Assembly: GCA_003427395.1 (NCBI GenBank)
Contig: BFEA01000223.1
Location: 1,573,519 to 1,609,144, forward strand
Direction of reading: 5' to 3'
DNA length: 35,626 nt
DNA from: Chara braunii
Lineage: Eukaryota > Streptophyta > Charophyceae > Charales > Characeae
Shown piece after piece: positions 17,624-27,515 of the stretch. Each line of letters starts with the position of its first letter. The first letter of the stretch is position 1. The position numbers and the translations under genes were made by a program. The notes under the pieces are model-generated. The model saw nothing but the letters and a program-made list of their open reading frames with translations. It had not been told where the DNA came from and did not search any database.

Positions 17624-19290
17624 GCATTTCCTCCGCCCAGACTCGAGGCGGACTCTCCAACATCGGCTCCCCTTTGTGAGTTCGGCAGAGGACTCCACAA
17701 GTACGGCAATCGTAGGCAGGGAACTATACAATTTTGGAGAGTGCTTCTCTACCGCAAGTCTGACAGCTAGTTGAGGCGTTCAATTCATTTTGTAGAGTCG
17801 GTGAAGCATTGCCCCACTCTCCAAAAACTGAGAGTGAGAGTGGAGAGTAGTGGAACAAGACCCAGTTTCTGTTAAATCTATGCATTGCAAAAATAGCCCT
17901 AGGGATCTGCACACCGATATCTTTTTTTTTTTTTTTTTTCCGAAAATGCCGAATTTCAACTGATCTCGCCCTGCGAGTTTCATTGGCGAGCAAGCTTCTG
18001 TTTCTTTCCTGTTGTCCCAGAAAGAATCTTTGCTGCTGTTGGGCCTCGCTCCACTACCGCCAATGAATGGGCAAAATGAGAATGAGAGAAGGCCTAAAAA
18101 AATCACACTGCACGCCAAAAACAAAACAAACCGGCGTGGGCCTCATTTTGGTTGGCACCACCATCAGCCATTTCCGTCTGGTAGTACCCAACGACGTTCG
18201 TCTCCGGAATATACCAGCGCGTATTTGATTTCCAAGTAGGGAAGGGGACTGGTGGTCTAAATGTGCAGGCCCACCCAGACTCTCCTGAGGAGTCTTTCCC
18301 CCAGGAGGGGCTAAATCCTTCTCTTCAGTACCTAGAAGGTCCATAGGTGGTCGGTGTCCTAATTTAACTAGTTTCCATTTTAGTTTTGCAGAATCCGGTT
18401 TTCGCATTTTCGGCGGGCCTTTCCCCCAGGGCCACCCACACCTTTCTTACTCTTTTGTCAATTCTGAGCTTGCTAGTTCTGGACTGACTGACTTTTCTGA
18501 AATAGGTAGTTTTAAAGTTTTTCACTTTCCGAGTATATTTAAGGTTTTATCTTTCATTATGAAATAGAAGAAATCATCGATTGCAGGCCCTCAGGTTATT
18601 GGAATCAGCCAGGTAGGACTGGGTACTTTAGGATAGTCTCCCACTGCCTGACAGCGGCTTTTGATACCGTGTAGGCACCTGCTGTACTGTGATGACAATA
18701 CGTTGTTTTTATGCGTGTCGGGGATAAGCAACTGGACTGGTGCCCTCCAATAATATAAAAGGGGGCTGTGTGCGGGGAAAAAAAAAAAAAAAAAAAAAAA
18801 ACTCCCCGCACGTCTCCCACTCTCCCAAGCCCACCCACTTTACATTTTTTTGTTCTGTCCAGCTCATGGCAACGACTCCTCACACAGTGAAGGCCATGTG
18901 CCAAGCGTTGCGAGGCAAGCAGGTAGACACTTCTTCTCTGGAGTCTCAACACAAAGGACAAATTATGTTCACCCCTCTCTGCATTTTTTCGCTTTGTGTC
19001 CAGAGGACAAACAGCGAAGCCCAGGTGGCAAGAGAGGCAAACGAACACGTTTTTTTTTGTTCTTCCCTTAACAAGAAAATGTTTTGCATCACGCTTTTAC
19101 GGGAAGAGAATTAAAAAAACGTGTTGCTTTTGCGGGGAAACCCTCAAAGACATTTATTTTCTTCCTTCGCCTTTTCTTTCTATTCAAACCAGTCATGAGG
19201 CGCACTGCGGCAAGCATGCCAGCCATGAAGATCAGCTCATTTTGCCTTTCACTACTTAACCTACCCAGCAGTACTCCTAAAAGCCTAAAC
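17624..19290. other. No confident gene
   Basis: It contains a T run (17922-17939) and a 24-base A run (18778-18801). A minus-strand frame at 18054-18407 is open for 117 codons without a known domain. Two short segments near 18862-18922 and 18999-19022 are bounded by splice-like AG and GT signals; see the findings. Confidence 0.4.
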
Positions 19291-19566
19291 AGGGGAGTCT
19301 TGTCTGGCATGAGGGGGAGGGGGCACCATGCAGGCTGGGCAGTCTTGTGTGGCATGAGTGGGAGGGGGCACCATGCCGGCTGGGCGGCATCATGTGGTCT
19401 GGGTGTCCGGTCAGACAGCGTGGCGTGGGTCCTACCGCATGGACCGAGCAGTACCATGCAGGATATGTGTTGGGCAGTACTATGTGGGATGTTGGTTGCG
19501 ATCTACCATGTGGGGCAGGTCATACTATGTGGAAACGGTGGGACTATGTGGGCAGGCCAGTACTAA
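19291..19566 (+). repeat. ~46-bp minisatellite grading into degenerate copies
   Basis: Units with GTCTTGT.TGGCATGAG, GGGAGGGGGCACCATGC and GGCTGGGC start near 19291 and 19337. Copies then shrink to TACCATGTGGG-type phrases up to 19566. Confidence 0.7.
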
Positions 19567-19641
19567 GTGGCTGAATGGTAAACACATCAGCTATTGCTGG
19601 ATCGACCTGTGGTTCGAAACCATGTTTAAGCAATGGGGGGG
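19566..19641 (+). repeat. tRNA-derived SINE-like head (best copy)
   Basis: GTGGCTGAATGGTAAACA (19567-19584) matches box A, and GGTTCGAAACC (19611-19621) is a near-perfect box B. The flanking acceptor positions do not pair. The head is followed by a G run and a GGGCATACTCACACTAG motif, which recurs in other repeats of this window. A SINE or tRNA pseudogene is likely. Confidence 0.5.
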
Positions 19642-19655
19642 GGTGAAGACTTGAA

Positions 19656-19672
19656 GGGCATACTCACACTAG
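19656..19672 (-). repeat. Copy 1 of the short dispersed motif CTAGTGTGAGTAYGCCC
   Basis: The minus strand reads CTAGTGTGAGTATGCCC. Plus-strand relatives lie at 21022-21040, 24662-24680 and 25274-25292. They always sit beside repeat material and may be a transposon terminus. Confidence 0.55.
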
Positions 19673-19907
19673 GACTTCTTTTCTTCTTTACGACTGTATT
19701 TCTGGTCAGAAACATCCAAGTCGTGGACCGTAATGCAAAGAACCTGACTGAACTTCACATGTTGAAGTGTGCCAGATAGCATGCAAATAATACAGGTCAC
19801 ACAGATTGCATTGACTCACACGAAATTCAATGGAAAAATGAGTGGGAACCAGGAAACACAACTCTATTATCGTAACCAGATTGAAGAAAAAGAATCACGA
19901 GTTCAAA

Positions 19908-20372
19908 ATGAATAGCGCTCAACAGAATTACAAGTCCTCTTCATTCATCATGAGTTCCAGGCCTGGCGCTCATCAGCGCCAACAACCAATCATCCAGTAC
20001 AGAGCTCGACAGGTAAGTTCCTTCATAACTCGCTTCTCTCTCTTCTCTCCTTGTCCTTCTTCTCTCTCTGTATGTCTACAGTTCTGGTCTACTCACACTC
20101 ACCATGCATGCACACTCCCTACCACACGAGGATCTACTCTGAATACTACTCACTGGACTCTTCTACTAACTATCCCTGCTAATGTACTGACTAGCGCTGA
20201 CGCAGCTATGGCTGCCTTCCTTCCAGCCAGCGCCCCACTTCTCTCTCTCACTTACCGCTGTCCGCAGCCTAGCGCAGCTCACACGCATCTGGCGCACAAG
20301 TGCCACGGCACTTCCACACTCTCATGCGAAGTGAGCATCTGCCAAATGAAAAGGCTGTCCAGTCCTTTATAG
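19908..20372 (+). CDS. Weak candidate two-exon gene, unknown product
   Basis: An ATG at 19908 opens a frame that reaches a consensus 5' splice site (CAG|GTAAGT, GT at 20013-20014). A pyrimidine-rich stretch ends in TCTACAG at 20081, giving a possible 69-nt intron in phase 0. The frame then continues to 20372. The product would be about 130 residues and of low complexity (rich in S, T, H, P), with no domain I recognise. An inverted pair TGGCGCT/AGCGCCA lies at about 19963-19980. The splice signals are good but the protein is not convincing. It could be a transcribed leader of a repeat. Confidence 0.25.
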   Translation: MNSAQQNYKSSSFIMSSRPGAHQRQQPIIQYRARQVSSFITRFSLFSPCPSSLSVCLQFWSTHTHHACTLPTTRGSTLNTTHWTLLLTIPANVLTSADAAMAAFLPASAPLLSLTYRCPQPSAAHTHLAHKCHGTSTLSCEVSICQMKRLSSPL

Positions 20373-20964
20373 CGCTGGACTGGTCTGGCGAGGTCTGAAT
20401 TCGGCCTCCAAGTGTCTGGGACTCCTGCCCAGTACTTGTTGTTGCAAAGTGTGTGTCCCAGTATCTTTTCCCATGGTCTGCTGATGCTTTGGGCCGTCGT
20501 CGGGCCTGTCTTTTGGACTCCTGGTCTGAATCAGGACTCAGCCGTGGGACTGTGACTGGACTGGGACTGTGACCTTTGACTTATTGCCGAACAGACATGA
20601 CTTATCGCCGAACAGACATGACCCTAACTCAGTCTTGAAATCTGTGCCCAATACCTGTTCGTTTAGGACCTGTCCGTGACTATTCAAAACGACTTTTCAA
20701 TTCACTCTGGATGCGACATTTGCCTCAGGAACTTGTCTTTTGGAATGTTGCTCGTGAAATTGAGTTCAGGCCGAGAGGGCCCCTTTATGCTGGGGTCACA
20801 TTTACGGGTCTGAATCGTAAAGGCCCTTTTAGTAAATGCACTCATACATTTAAACCACCAGTACCTTTCCCAGCTTTTTTTCCAGAGCGCCGGGTAACGC
20901 GCTGGCCTGGAGCAGAAGGGCGGCCGCCGATAAATCGAATCGGCAGCCACTCTTAATTTTCGGG
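20373..20964. other. Repeat-associated sequence; no gene
   Basis: It contains a 23-bp tandem pair of CCGAACAGACATGA type (20575-20625) and CCACCAGTACCTTTCCC near 20858. The latter is the inverse of GGGAAAGGTACTGGTGG at 20994, so the two can form a 17-bp inverted pair. Confidence 0.5.
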
Positions 20965-21151
20965 CCGGCGCACAGTGCCCACGGCTGACATATGGGAAAG
21001 GTACTGGTGGCTTAAGATAGAGCTAGCATGAGTACGCCCTACGATTACTTTTCCCTTTAGGTGTGTGTTTTACCCAGATTTGAGCTCATGACCTGACTAC
21101 CAACTGTCACCTGTCTTCTATATATGCAAATCTGTGTAGAACACACACCTA
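20965..21151 (+). repeat. 187-bp direct repeat, left copy (LTR-like)
   Basis: It aligns without gaps to 24605-24791 at an offset of 3640 bp with roughly 14 differences, about 92-93% identity by eye. Its right half (21059-21150) is a small inverted-repeat element whose ends, AGGTGTGTGT...CAGATTTG and its near-complement, are about 24 bp long. Identical-length copies on both sides of a 3.4-kb block fit LTRs of a non-autonomous element, but I see no clear TG/CA ends, target duplication or primer-binding site. Confidence 0.7.
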
Positions 21152-21176
21152 TCGGCAGCCACTCTTGATATTGGGG

Positions 21177-21316
21177 CCGGTGTCGGGCGGCTCCAGCCTT
21201 ACACCGCCCTTTACTTCCTTGATGATAACGCTTGAGAGGAACTGGACCGGTGTCGGGCGGCTCCAGCCTTACACCGCCCTTTACTTCCTTGATGATAACG
21301 CTTGAGAGGAACTGGA
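21177..21316 (+). repeat. Perfect 70-bp tandem duplication
   Basis: Positions 21177-21246 and 21247-21316 are identical base for base, unlike the diverged repeats around them. This suggests either a very recent duplication or an assembly artefact. Confidence 0.9.
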
Positions 21317-21451
21317 TTCAATCAATTTACCTGTCGGGATTGCAGCCGGCATCGAAAGGATATGGTATCGGATCCACACCGCGGATGTCAAGGTCGAGGC
21401 GTCAGGAGAAGGTGGATTCGCGAACTCCGATGAGCATTCCTTTACGGGTAC

Positions 21452-21461
21452 TATAAAAGTA
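21452..21461 (+). promoter_or_regulatory. TATA-like box inside the LTR-type block
   Basis: ACTATAAAAG is a strong plant TATA motif. A second, GTATAAAAG, lies near 22066. Neither is followed by a convincing gene. Confidence 0.3.
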
Positions 21462-22099
21462 TATCGTTGACAAGACATAACAGAGCGACTACTGCAAAGG
21501 AAACATCAGAGGCTCCGGGTGACGGACAAGAACAAGGAGGACGGACTTACATCGAGTGTCGGGCGATGGGCCAGACAAAAAAGGAGCGCTGGCCTCTTGA
21601 GACGAGCCCTCGAGCGAACAAAGCGGCGGTCGACACCGGTGGTCTATCAAAGGATCAATGCAAAGGGATAACGCTGCTCGGGGCGCTCGGGGCCTTGACA
21701 TTCGGGCCTTGAGAAAAGCTGGAAGGGAAGCTCCGAGGCCTAAGGCCGGGAGAAGGGCCCTCCGCCGTGAGCTTATTAATTATGGGGCTGGGTCCTACGG
21801 AATTTCGCAAGGCCTTGGTACTCTTTGGTGTGGGGACCACGAGAGCCTAGGCAGGCCCGGGCTTAGGTTTGGCGTGAGCTTTGGTACCAGGGCGCTGCAA
21901 AAGGCCCAATAACCGACAAAAAGCCCCCCTTCGCAGGAAACCTTTCGGGGCCCCAAATAGGCCCGGGTGTAGGCTCGGGGAGCCACGGTACTGGGCCGCT
22001 GCAACTTGTCGGCAGCCTCGCAGCATGCGAGGGCTGAGGCACACTTTGAAAGGGGCCCGACAAAGTATAAAAGTCGAACCGGGCCCAGGATCGAGACAC

Positions 22100-24120
22100 T
22101 TCCCACATGCGTACTTACGGGCGCACTTATATGCTCGGGTGCACTAGTGGTGGAGAGACACCAATGGAGGCGGCGCACCAGCGGAGGAGGTGCTCTGGCG
22201 GAAGGGTAACTTCAGAGAGGTACGAACATCGTGAGGAGACTGGGGAGAGGACGCTCGTACACACCAGTGGATGACGAGATAGAGAGAAGGACGCACAAGG
22301 GAGGGCGAGGCAGATCGCCACAGGTGCACCATAGCTGAAGACGAAAGTACACGCCCCTCCATAGCCACGATCACAGGGCGCACCTCCCACGCATGAACCG
22401 GGGGATCGTGCACACGAGCGCAGAGCTGCGCATGCTCGCCGCACACGAATCGGGGGAGGTTGCGCGCACACGCGCGCGAACGTGCACAGTTACCGCGCAC
22501 GAATCGGGCGAGGTTGCACACACACACGCCCGAATGCCCACGGTCCGGACAGTCGCGGCGCACACGAGCGCACCATCGTGCAGGCTGCGCGGCCAGGATC
22601 AGGGGACGGGTGGACACGCGCGCGATCGCGGACAGTCAAACGTGCCGCTGTGTGCGCACAGTTGAATGGCCGAACGTGCAACCAGTGCGTGGGTAGTCAA
22701 ATAGGCGGGCACACAACCGCGTGAGCACGCGCGCGAACGCCGACACTCGAGTAGACGGGCGCACGGCTACGCGTGCACAATCGGGCAGTCGAATGTGCAG
22801 TCGCACGCGCACACACGCAAATGCGCACAGTTGGGGGCAAGATCGGAATAGGAAATCGTGCAGTTGTGTGCAGGCGCACACACTCGCATAGAGGAGATTG
22901 GCGCTCACAGCCGCACCCACCCGCGCGCGTACGCGCAGGATTGGGATCGGGCGTGCAACCGGGACGCCCTCGTGCGCACCAGCGTGTGGCTCCTCACGGT
23001 TGGAATCAAGGTCGCGCAGTCGGGATCCAGCTTGCGAAGTTGGGATAGCGAGCGCATAACTGTGCACAGTCGGGATCAAGCTTGCATGATCGGGATAGAG
23101 GGGAGCAGTGCGCACGCACCCAAGTCGGGAACGCGGCACCGAGCAGTCGCGAACATCAGCGTGCGTCTGCGCACAGTTGGGATCAAGGCGCAAGACAGCC
23201 GCGCGCATCACCGTGGACCCGCCCACAGTCGGGATCGAGGTGAGGAGCAGCGTGCGCATCAGCACGGAGTCGGGGTAAGGACAGAATCGGGGCGCGGGTG
23301 GCTGCACAGACAGCGTGGAGGTGCATGGGTTAGATTCGGAACACGGGTAGCAGCGCGGGCAGCTCGTACGCATGCGATTCAGAAGGCGGGGCACGGGCAC
23401 CAGCCACGCTAGCGTGCGCCCTGCGAGCATTCAGATCGGGATGCAGGGGGAGCTGCACATTCTCACACGCGCCATAGTCACGCAGCTGCGCCACTCGCGG
23501 GCGACCAGAATCGGGGCCTGATTATCCAACGTACCGAGCCTTTGAGGCGCACGACGGGACATTCGTCAGATCGAGACTCATGGCGCAAGTCAGCTGCTTC
23601 ACGGACTTTGGGCGTGGACTTCCGACTTTGGACCCAGATTGGGACTCTGGGAGCAGATTGGGAACTTAGGCACAGGTCCGCATTTTTGAGACCAGGCCGG
23701 TACGCAAGAGATCAAGCCGATGCCTTTCGGTGAGACCGAGACTACGCGCCAAACCGGGACATTAGAGATCAACCGAGGACTTCAAGACTCGGGACTCGAG
23801 GCACAAATCTGGACTTTGGGACTAGGACTTTGGCTGCCACAGGGACTTCGGGCTGGGCTAGGGCCTTGAGTGAAGATTTAAACTTCGGGCGCAGTTCGAC
23901 ACTTCGAGACCGGGCCGGAACGCATGAGACCAGGCCGAGACTTTGAGACCGGGTCGAAACGCATGAGGCCAGGCTGAGACCTTGAGACGGGTCGGGGATT
24001 GGGGGTCAGGCGAGGACTTTCGAACCAAGTCGGGACTAAAGGACCGGGAACGGACGAGCCAAGACATCGGATTGAGCGAGCTTCAACGAAAAGAATAATT
24101 CGCCCGATACGCAGACAGGT
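22100..24120. other. GC-rich cryptically repetitive block
   Basis: Composition changes sharply. 22380-23540 is built of degenerate phrases such as GCGCACACGAATCGGG and CACAGTCGGGATCA, and 23590-24060 of GGGACTTTGGG and GAGACCGGGCCG phrases. Long open frames on both strands (up to 264 codons on the minus strand at 22636-23430) reflect GC content and lack stop codons by chance. None has a recognisable fold or motif. Confidence 0.7.
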
Positions 24121-24179
24121 GTCCCCCTTGACCGGGAACAGGCCACGATCGTCGGGGTTTCCCTTCCTCGCGAGATGAG

Positions 24180-24628
24180 GTGGCAGGATCGACTCATGGT
24201 GAACTCTCCGTCGATTCTACCTCTGACACGGAGAGTTCAAGCACTGTTCCATGGGACCAACGGGCTCGGTATCGACGGCACCCCATCGGGCGGAGGATTC
24301 ACCCTAGGTTGTTGGTGAGATCGGTCGGGACTCAGACTGATCTCCCTGTCAGAGACACAGGATCTATCTCTGGGGTTGGGAGTAGTGCAGCGAACCCTAT
24401 CATTTTAGACTAAATGGGAATAGACATCTTGTTCCTCCCTCGTCATTGCGTCTTCGGTCGGCTTCAGTTCTCATTGTGTGGATTTTGGACTAACTATTTT
24501 TCTTGCAAGTTACAGGAGCCCCGATTGTCCCTCCCGTGAGTGACAAACACGGGGTGACACAGGGATCGGTCGACTGGCCGGCAAACTACTTCTACCGGTT
24601 GACACCGGCACACAATGCCCGCGACTGA
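24180..24628 (+). CDS. Possible element-encoded protein fragment, unknown
   Basis: Two adjoining coding-like pieces. The first frame (24180-24413, GTG start, so its true 5' end is unknown) ends in ...GSISGVGSSAANPIILD and a stop. The second (24494-24628) reads GAPIVPPVSDKHG, then WPANYFYRL, and ends NARD with a stop inside the right 187-bp repeat. A pyrimidine-rich run ending TTACAG (24514) precedes the second piece, and a possible donor in matching phase lies at 24382, so they could be exons of one gene. I recognise no family; a retrotransposon protein is an inference from context. Confidence 0.3.
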
Positions 24629-24791
24629 CATATTGGAAAGGTACTGGTGGCTTAAGATAGAGCTAGCATGAGTACGCCCTACGATTACTTTTCCCTCTAG
24701 GTGTGTGTTTTACCCATATTTGAGCTCATGACCTGACTACCAATTGTCACTTGTCTTATATCTACGCAAATCTGGGTAGAGCACACACCTA
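24605..24791 (+). repeat. 187-bp direct repeat, right copy (LTR-like)
   Basis: Partner of 20965-21151. It carries the same inverted pair at 24699-24790. Its first 24 bases also encode the last codons of the fragment described above, and a stop in the same frame is preserved in the left copy. Confidence 0.7.
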
Positions 24792-25243
24792 AAGGAAAAT
24801 CGGCATGTCGTAAGATAGAGTTGTTGCTATGTTCTCCAGTCTAAACGTCGACCGCTGAACAACACACTATTCAAAATCAGCATGCACGCGCGGGCAGGAG
24901 CAAAAAATGACAACCATGGGAAGAGAGAGAATGGACTACACTAAGCGCGTCGCTCCATTGAGATCATCCCAAATGTCTGCGGTTTGCTTGCAGTCGAGAT
25001 ACGTTTGAGCGAACGTTCAGTAGGGAGCGACGTTGTAAGCCACACATTGGTCCAAATGTACGTGGTTGGCCTCCAGTCCAAATACTTTTCAAATGTTGAG
25101 TAGTAGACCGAGGCCATAAATCAGCACGTGAGGGAAGAAACGATGTGACGTCTTCACAAACAACAAAAGACGCAAACGACCAAAGAAAGAGACGTGACCA
25201 AAAAAAGAGGACAAAGAGAACTGGGATGCATCCTCCTCTGGAC
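24792..25243. other. No gene recognised
   Basis: Nothing beyond short frames. Confidence 0.4.
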
Positions 25244-25405
25244 ATGATTCCGGTAAGGTGCTTTCAAGAAGGTGCTAGTGTGAGTACGCCCTCGGAGCAC
25301 CTTTTCTTTCCCTTCAAAGTTCGCCCGTTTTCGACCTCCCCGCGTCCTCTTTCCATCTACATGTGGCCACTATGTCCTTGTGTCGAACGTGCAAGAGAGG
25401 TGTAC

Positions 25406-25545
25406 TAAATCTCAGCATTTTTTTTTTTTGTTTTTTTTTTTTTTTATGTGGCCCGATGAACCACGGATCAGATATTAAAATGATCAGAACAGTTACTACA
25501 CTTGATCTTAGCCAAAAGGCCGAGAAAGGTATTAAATCTCAGCAT
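25406..25545 (-). mobile_element. U2 retroposon with 13-bp target duplication and long A tail
   Basis: TAAATCTCAGCAT occurs at 25406-25418 and 25533-25545. On the minus strand the U2 fragment is followed by an A tail of about 28 nt (25418-25446, one interruption). The duplicated sequence is part of the surrounding ~187-bp repeat, so the empty site can be read from sister units. This is the clearest retroposition event in the window. Confidence 0.85.
25446..25532 (-). pseudogene. U2 snRNA retropseudogene (5' ~87 nt)
   Basis: The minus strand begins ATACCTTTCTCGGCCTTTTG, continues GCTAAGATCAAGTGTAGTA and ends near the Sm-site-proximal GTTCATCGGGCCACAT. The 5' half is almost identical to plant U2, including the branch-pairing GTAGTA, with a substitution just after it (ACTGTTCT where U2 has TCTGTTCT). 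The 3' half of U2 is absent and replaced by poly(A). Confidence 0.88.
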
Positions 25546-26464
25546 ATTTGAATTTCAACCAAGAAAAGAAAAATCTCAGCACCGTGAGACCGTGGGCACG
25601 AGACCGTTGTCACGATGTCCCGTGGGGACAAAAGTTCCCCTGCATGAGAGGCGTATAAAATCTCAATGGATTTGAGAATTTCAATCAAAAAAGAAAACAA
25701 ATATATTGTCACATTGTGAATCAGAGCGCGAAGGCGAAAAAAAGCAAAACAAGGAAAGGAAAAGAAGGAACAAAAGCCCCACCTGTTCTTCACCTCTTAC
25801 GTACAAGGCCAGCCACGTGGATGACAGGTTGAGCGCTGGCCGCCCCCATCCCCGTGTGTCACAAGGACCCACTTGCACGCAGCCAAAAGGCAAAGAGGTA
25901 AAGAAAAGGAGGCAACCAGACCTCACAGAGGCAAGAGAAAGAGAAAGGGATCCAATCAAAGAAAAGACAAGAGAAGAAATCAAATGACACATCCCACAGA
26001 TAAACCAATTGCCACAACCGAGGGCACAATGACGCGTGGGAACAAAAGTTCCCCTGTACAAGAGGCTTACTAAATCTCATCGTATTTGAATTTCAACCAA
26101 CAGAAAAAGAAAATCAGAGTCATGCAGCCGTGGGCACGATGACCCGAGGGGACAGAAGTTCCCCTTGGGGCTCATGACAGGTGTCTTACAAGGACCGCTT
26201 TCCATCTCACAATGTCCTCAGCCACTATGTCCTTATATCGAACGTGCACATACCCCAAAGAAAGATGGGAATACCGTACTTTTTTGTGGTTTCCTGCTGA
26301 TCGAACATTGCTTTAACTGGTTCGGAGCAAGCACTTAAAAAAAAAATAGTACGAATAAGCGTGTAGTTGTTCCAGCAAAGGGCATCGTTTTTCTTCAGAG
26401 ATCACACTCTTAGGTGGCCAAATACCCAATCCAAGCACCAACTTGCGCCTATACCCAAAAAAGG

Positions 26465-26935
26465 CCTGCAGAAATTATTTGCATGCCCAGGACTGATGTG
26501 GGTCCGGGTTGAGACCGCAACATTGCCGTCGTAACCAGCTATCGGAATGCACAAATTATGGACATACCCAGGCAAAATTATGGGCATATCCGGGACTCAG
26601 GTGGACCGGCCAAATTATTCATATACCGTACTACTGGATGGCTGAAATTATGCTCATATCCATGAGTCGTGGGGCCACAACGGTCCACGTAGCAGGAATG
26701 TGCATAACTTCGTGGTTCACCATCCAAGGCCCGCCTGTGGGCGTGGGTACACCCCATAATTTTGCCAGCCCATTCCTGGGCATTAGCCTAATTTCGTGGT
26801 ATGCAACCGAGTGCCTGCAGGACTGGGTGTGCCTTCAATTTCGCGCTGGGGAAAAGTTGGGTACTATGCAAAGTTGGTCCGGGTCCGGGTATAGATGCAA
26901 GTTAGGCATTGGGACTGGGTATAGCCTGTATTCCC
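26465..26935 (+). repeat. Degenerate repeats of AAATTATGGGCATATCC type
   Basis: Irregular copies 25-60 bp apart of an AAATTAT.G.CATA.CC.GG phrase, some inverted (CATAATTTT). The 144-codon open frame across it has no recognisable domain. Confidence 0.5.
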
Positions 26936-27360
26936 ATCTTTAAGTGGGGTACAGATGAATTTTTCCCCAAAATGAAAAACATCAGCGTCGTGGAACCGTA
27001 CGCATGATGACCCGTGGGGTCAAAACTTCCCCTTGGGCAGCTTTCCATCTCGTGACACCCTCTTTCCATTTCTGTGTGGCCAATATGTCCTTGGATCGAA
27101 TGTGCACAAGAGGCACAAGAGGCGTACTAAATTTCAGTCTATTTGAATTTCAACCAAACAAAAAAGAACATGAGTCATGGAACCATGGGCACAATGACCT
27201 GTGGGGTCAAAAGTTCCCCTTGGGCCACAAGGACCACTTTCCATCTCGCGACATCCTCTTTCCATCTATGTGTGGCCACTATGTCCTTGTATCGAATGTG
27301 CACAAGAGGCATACTAAATCTAAGTGTATTTGAATTTCAACCAAACAAAAAACAATCTCA

Positions 27361-27475
27361 GAGTCGTGGGAACCGTGGGCACGATGACCCATGGGGACAC
27401 AAGTTGCCCCACACGNAGAGTCGTGGGAACCGTGGGCACGATGACCCATGGGGACACAAGTTGCCCCACACGAGA
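27361..27475 (+). repeat. 56-bp duplication around an N
   Basis: The sequence from AGAGTCGTGGGAACCGTGGG to GTTGCCCCACACG occurs immediately before and after the N at 27416, identically. This looks like overlapping contig ends that were not merged. Confidence 0.8.
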
Positions 27476-27515
27476 GGCGTACTAAATTTAAGTGTATTTG
27501 AATTTCAACCAGGAA

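Larger units (their letters stand above)
20965..24791 (+). mobile_element. Possible non-autonomous LTR-type element
   Basis: This is the block between and including the two 187-bp direct repeats. The interior has two TATAAAAG boxes (about 21454 and 22067), a GC-rich repetitive core, and near the right end an ORF fragment, but no reverse transcriptase or integrase. A tandem insertion of two elements sharing a 3' end is the main alternative. Confidence 0.35.

Noticed and set aside
18054-18407. 117-codon minus-strand frame
   Set aside because: No known family; a stop lies just upstream and no splice context was convincing.
19566-19641. Functional tRNA gene
   Set aside because: Boxes A and B are good, but acceptor and anticodon stems do not pair and no anticodon can be placed with confidence.
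22858-23412. 184-codon open frame on the plus strand
   Set aside because: Same GC-rich repeat block; a mirror of the minus-strand frame with no recognisable domain.
22636-23430. 264-codon open frame on the minus strand
   Set aside because: It lies in GC-rich cryptic repeats where stops are rare on both strands; composition is C/R/P/S-rich, no motif is seen, and an equally open frame exists on the opposite strand.
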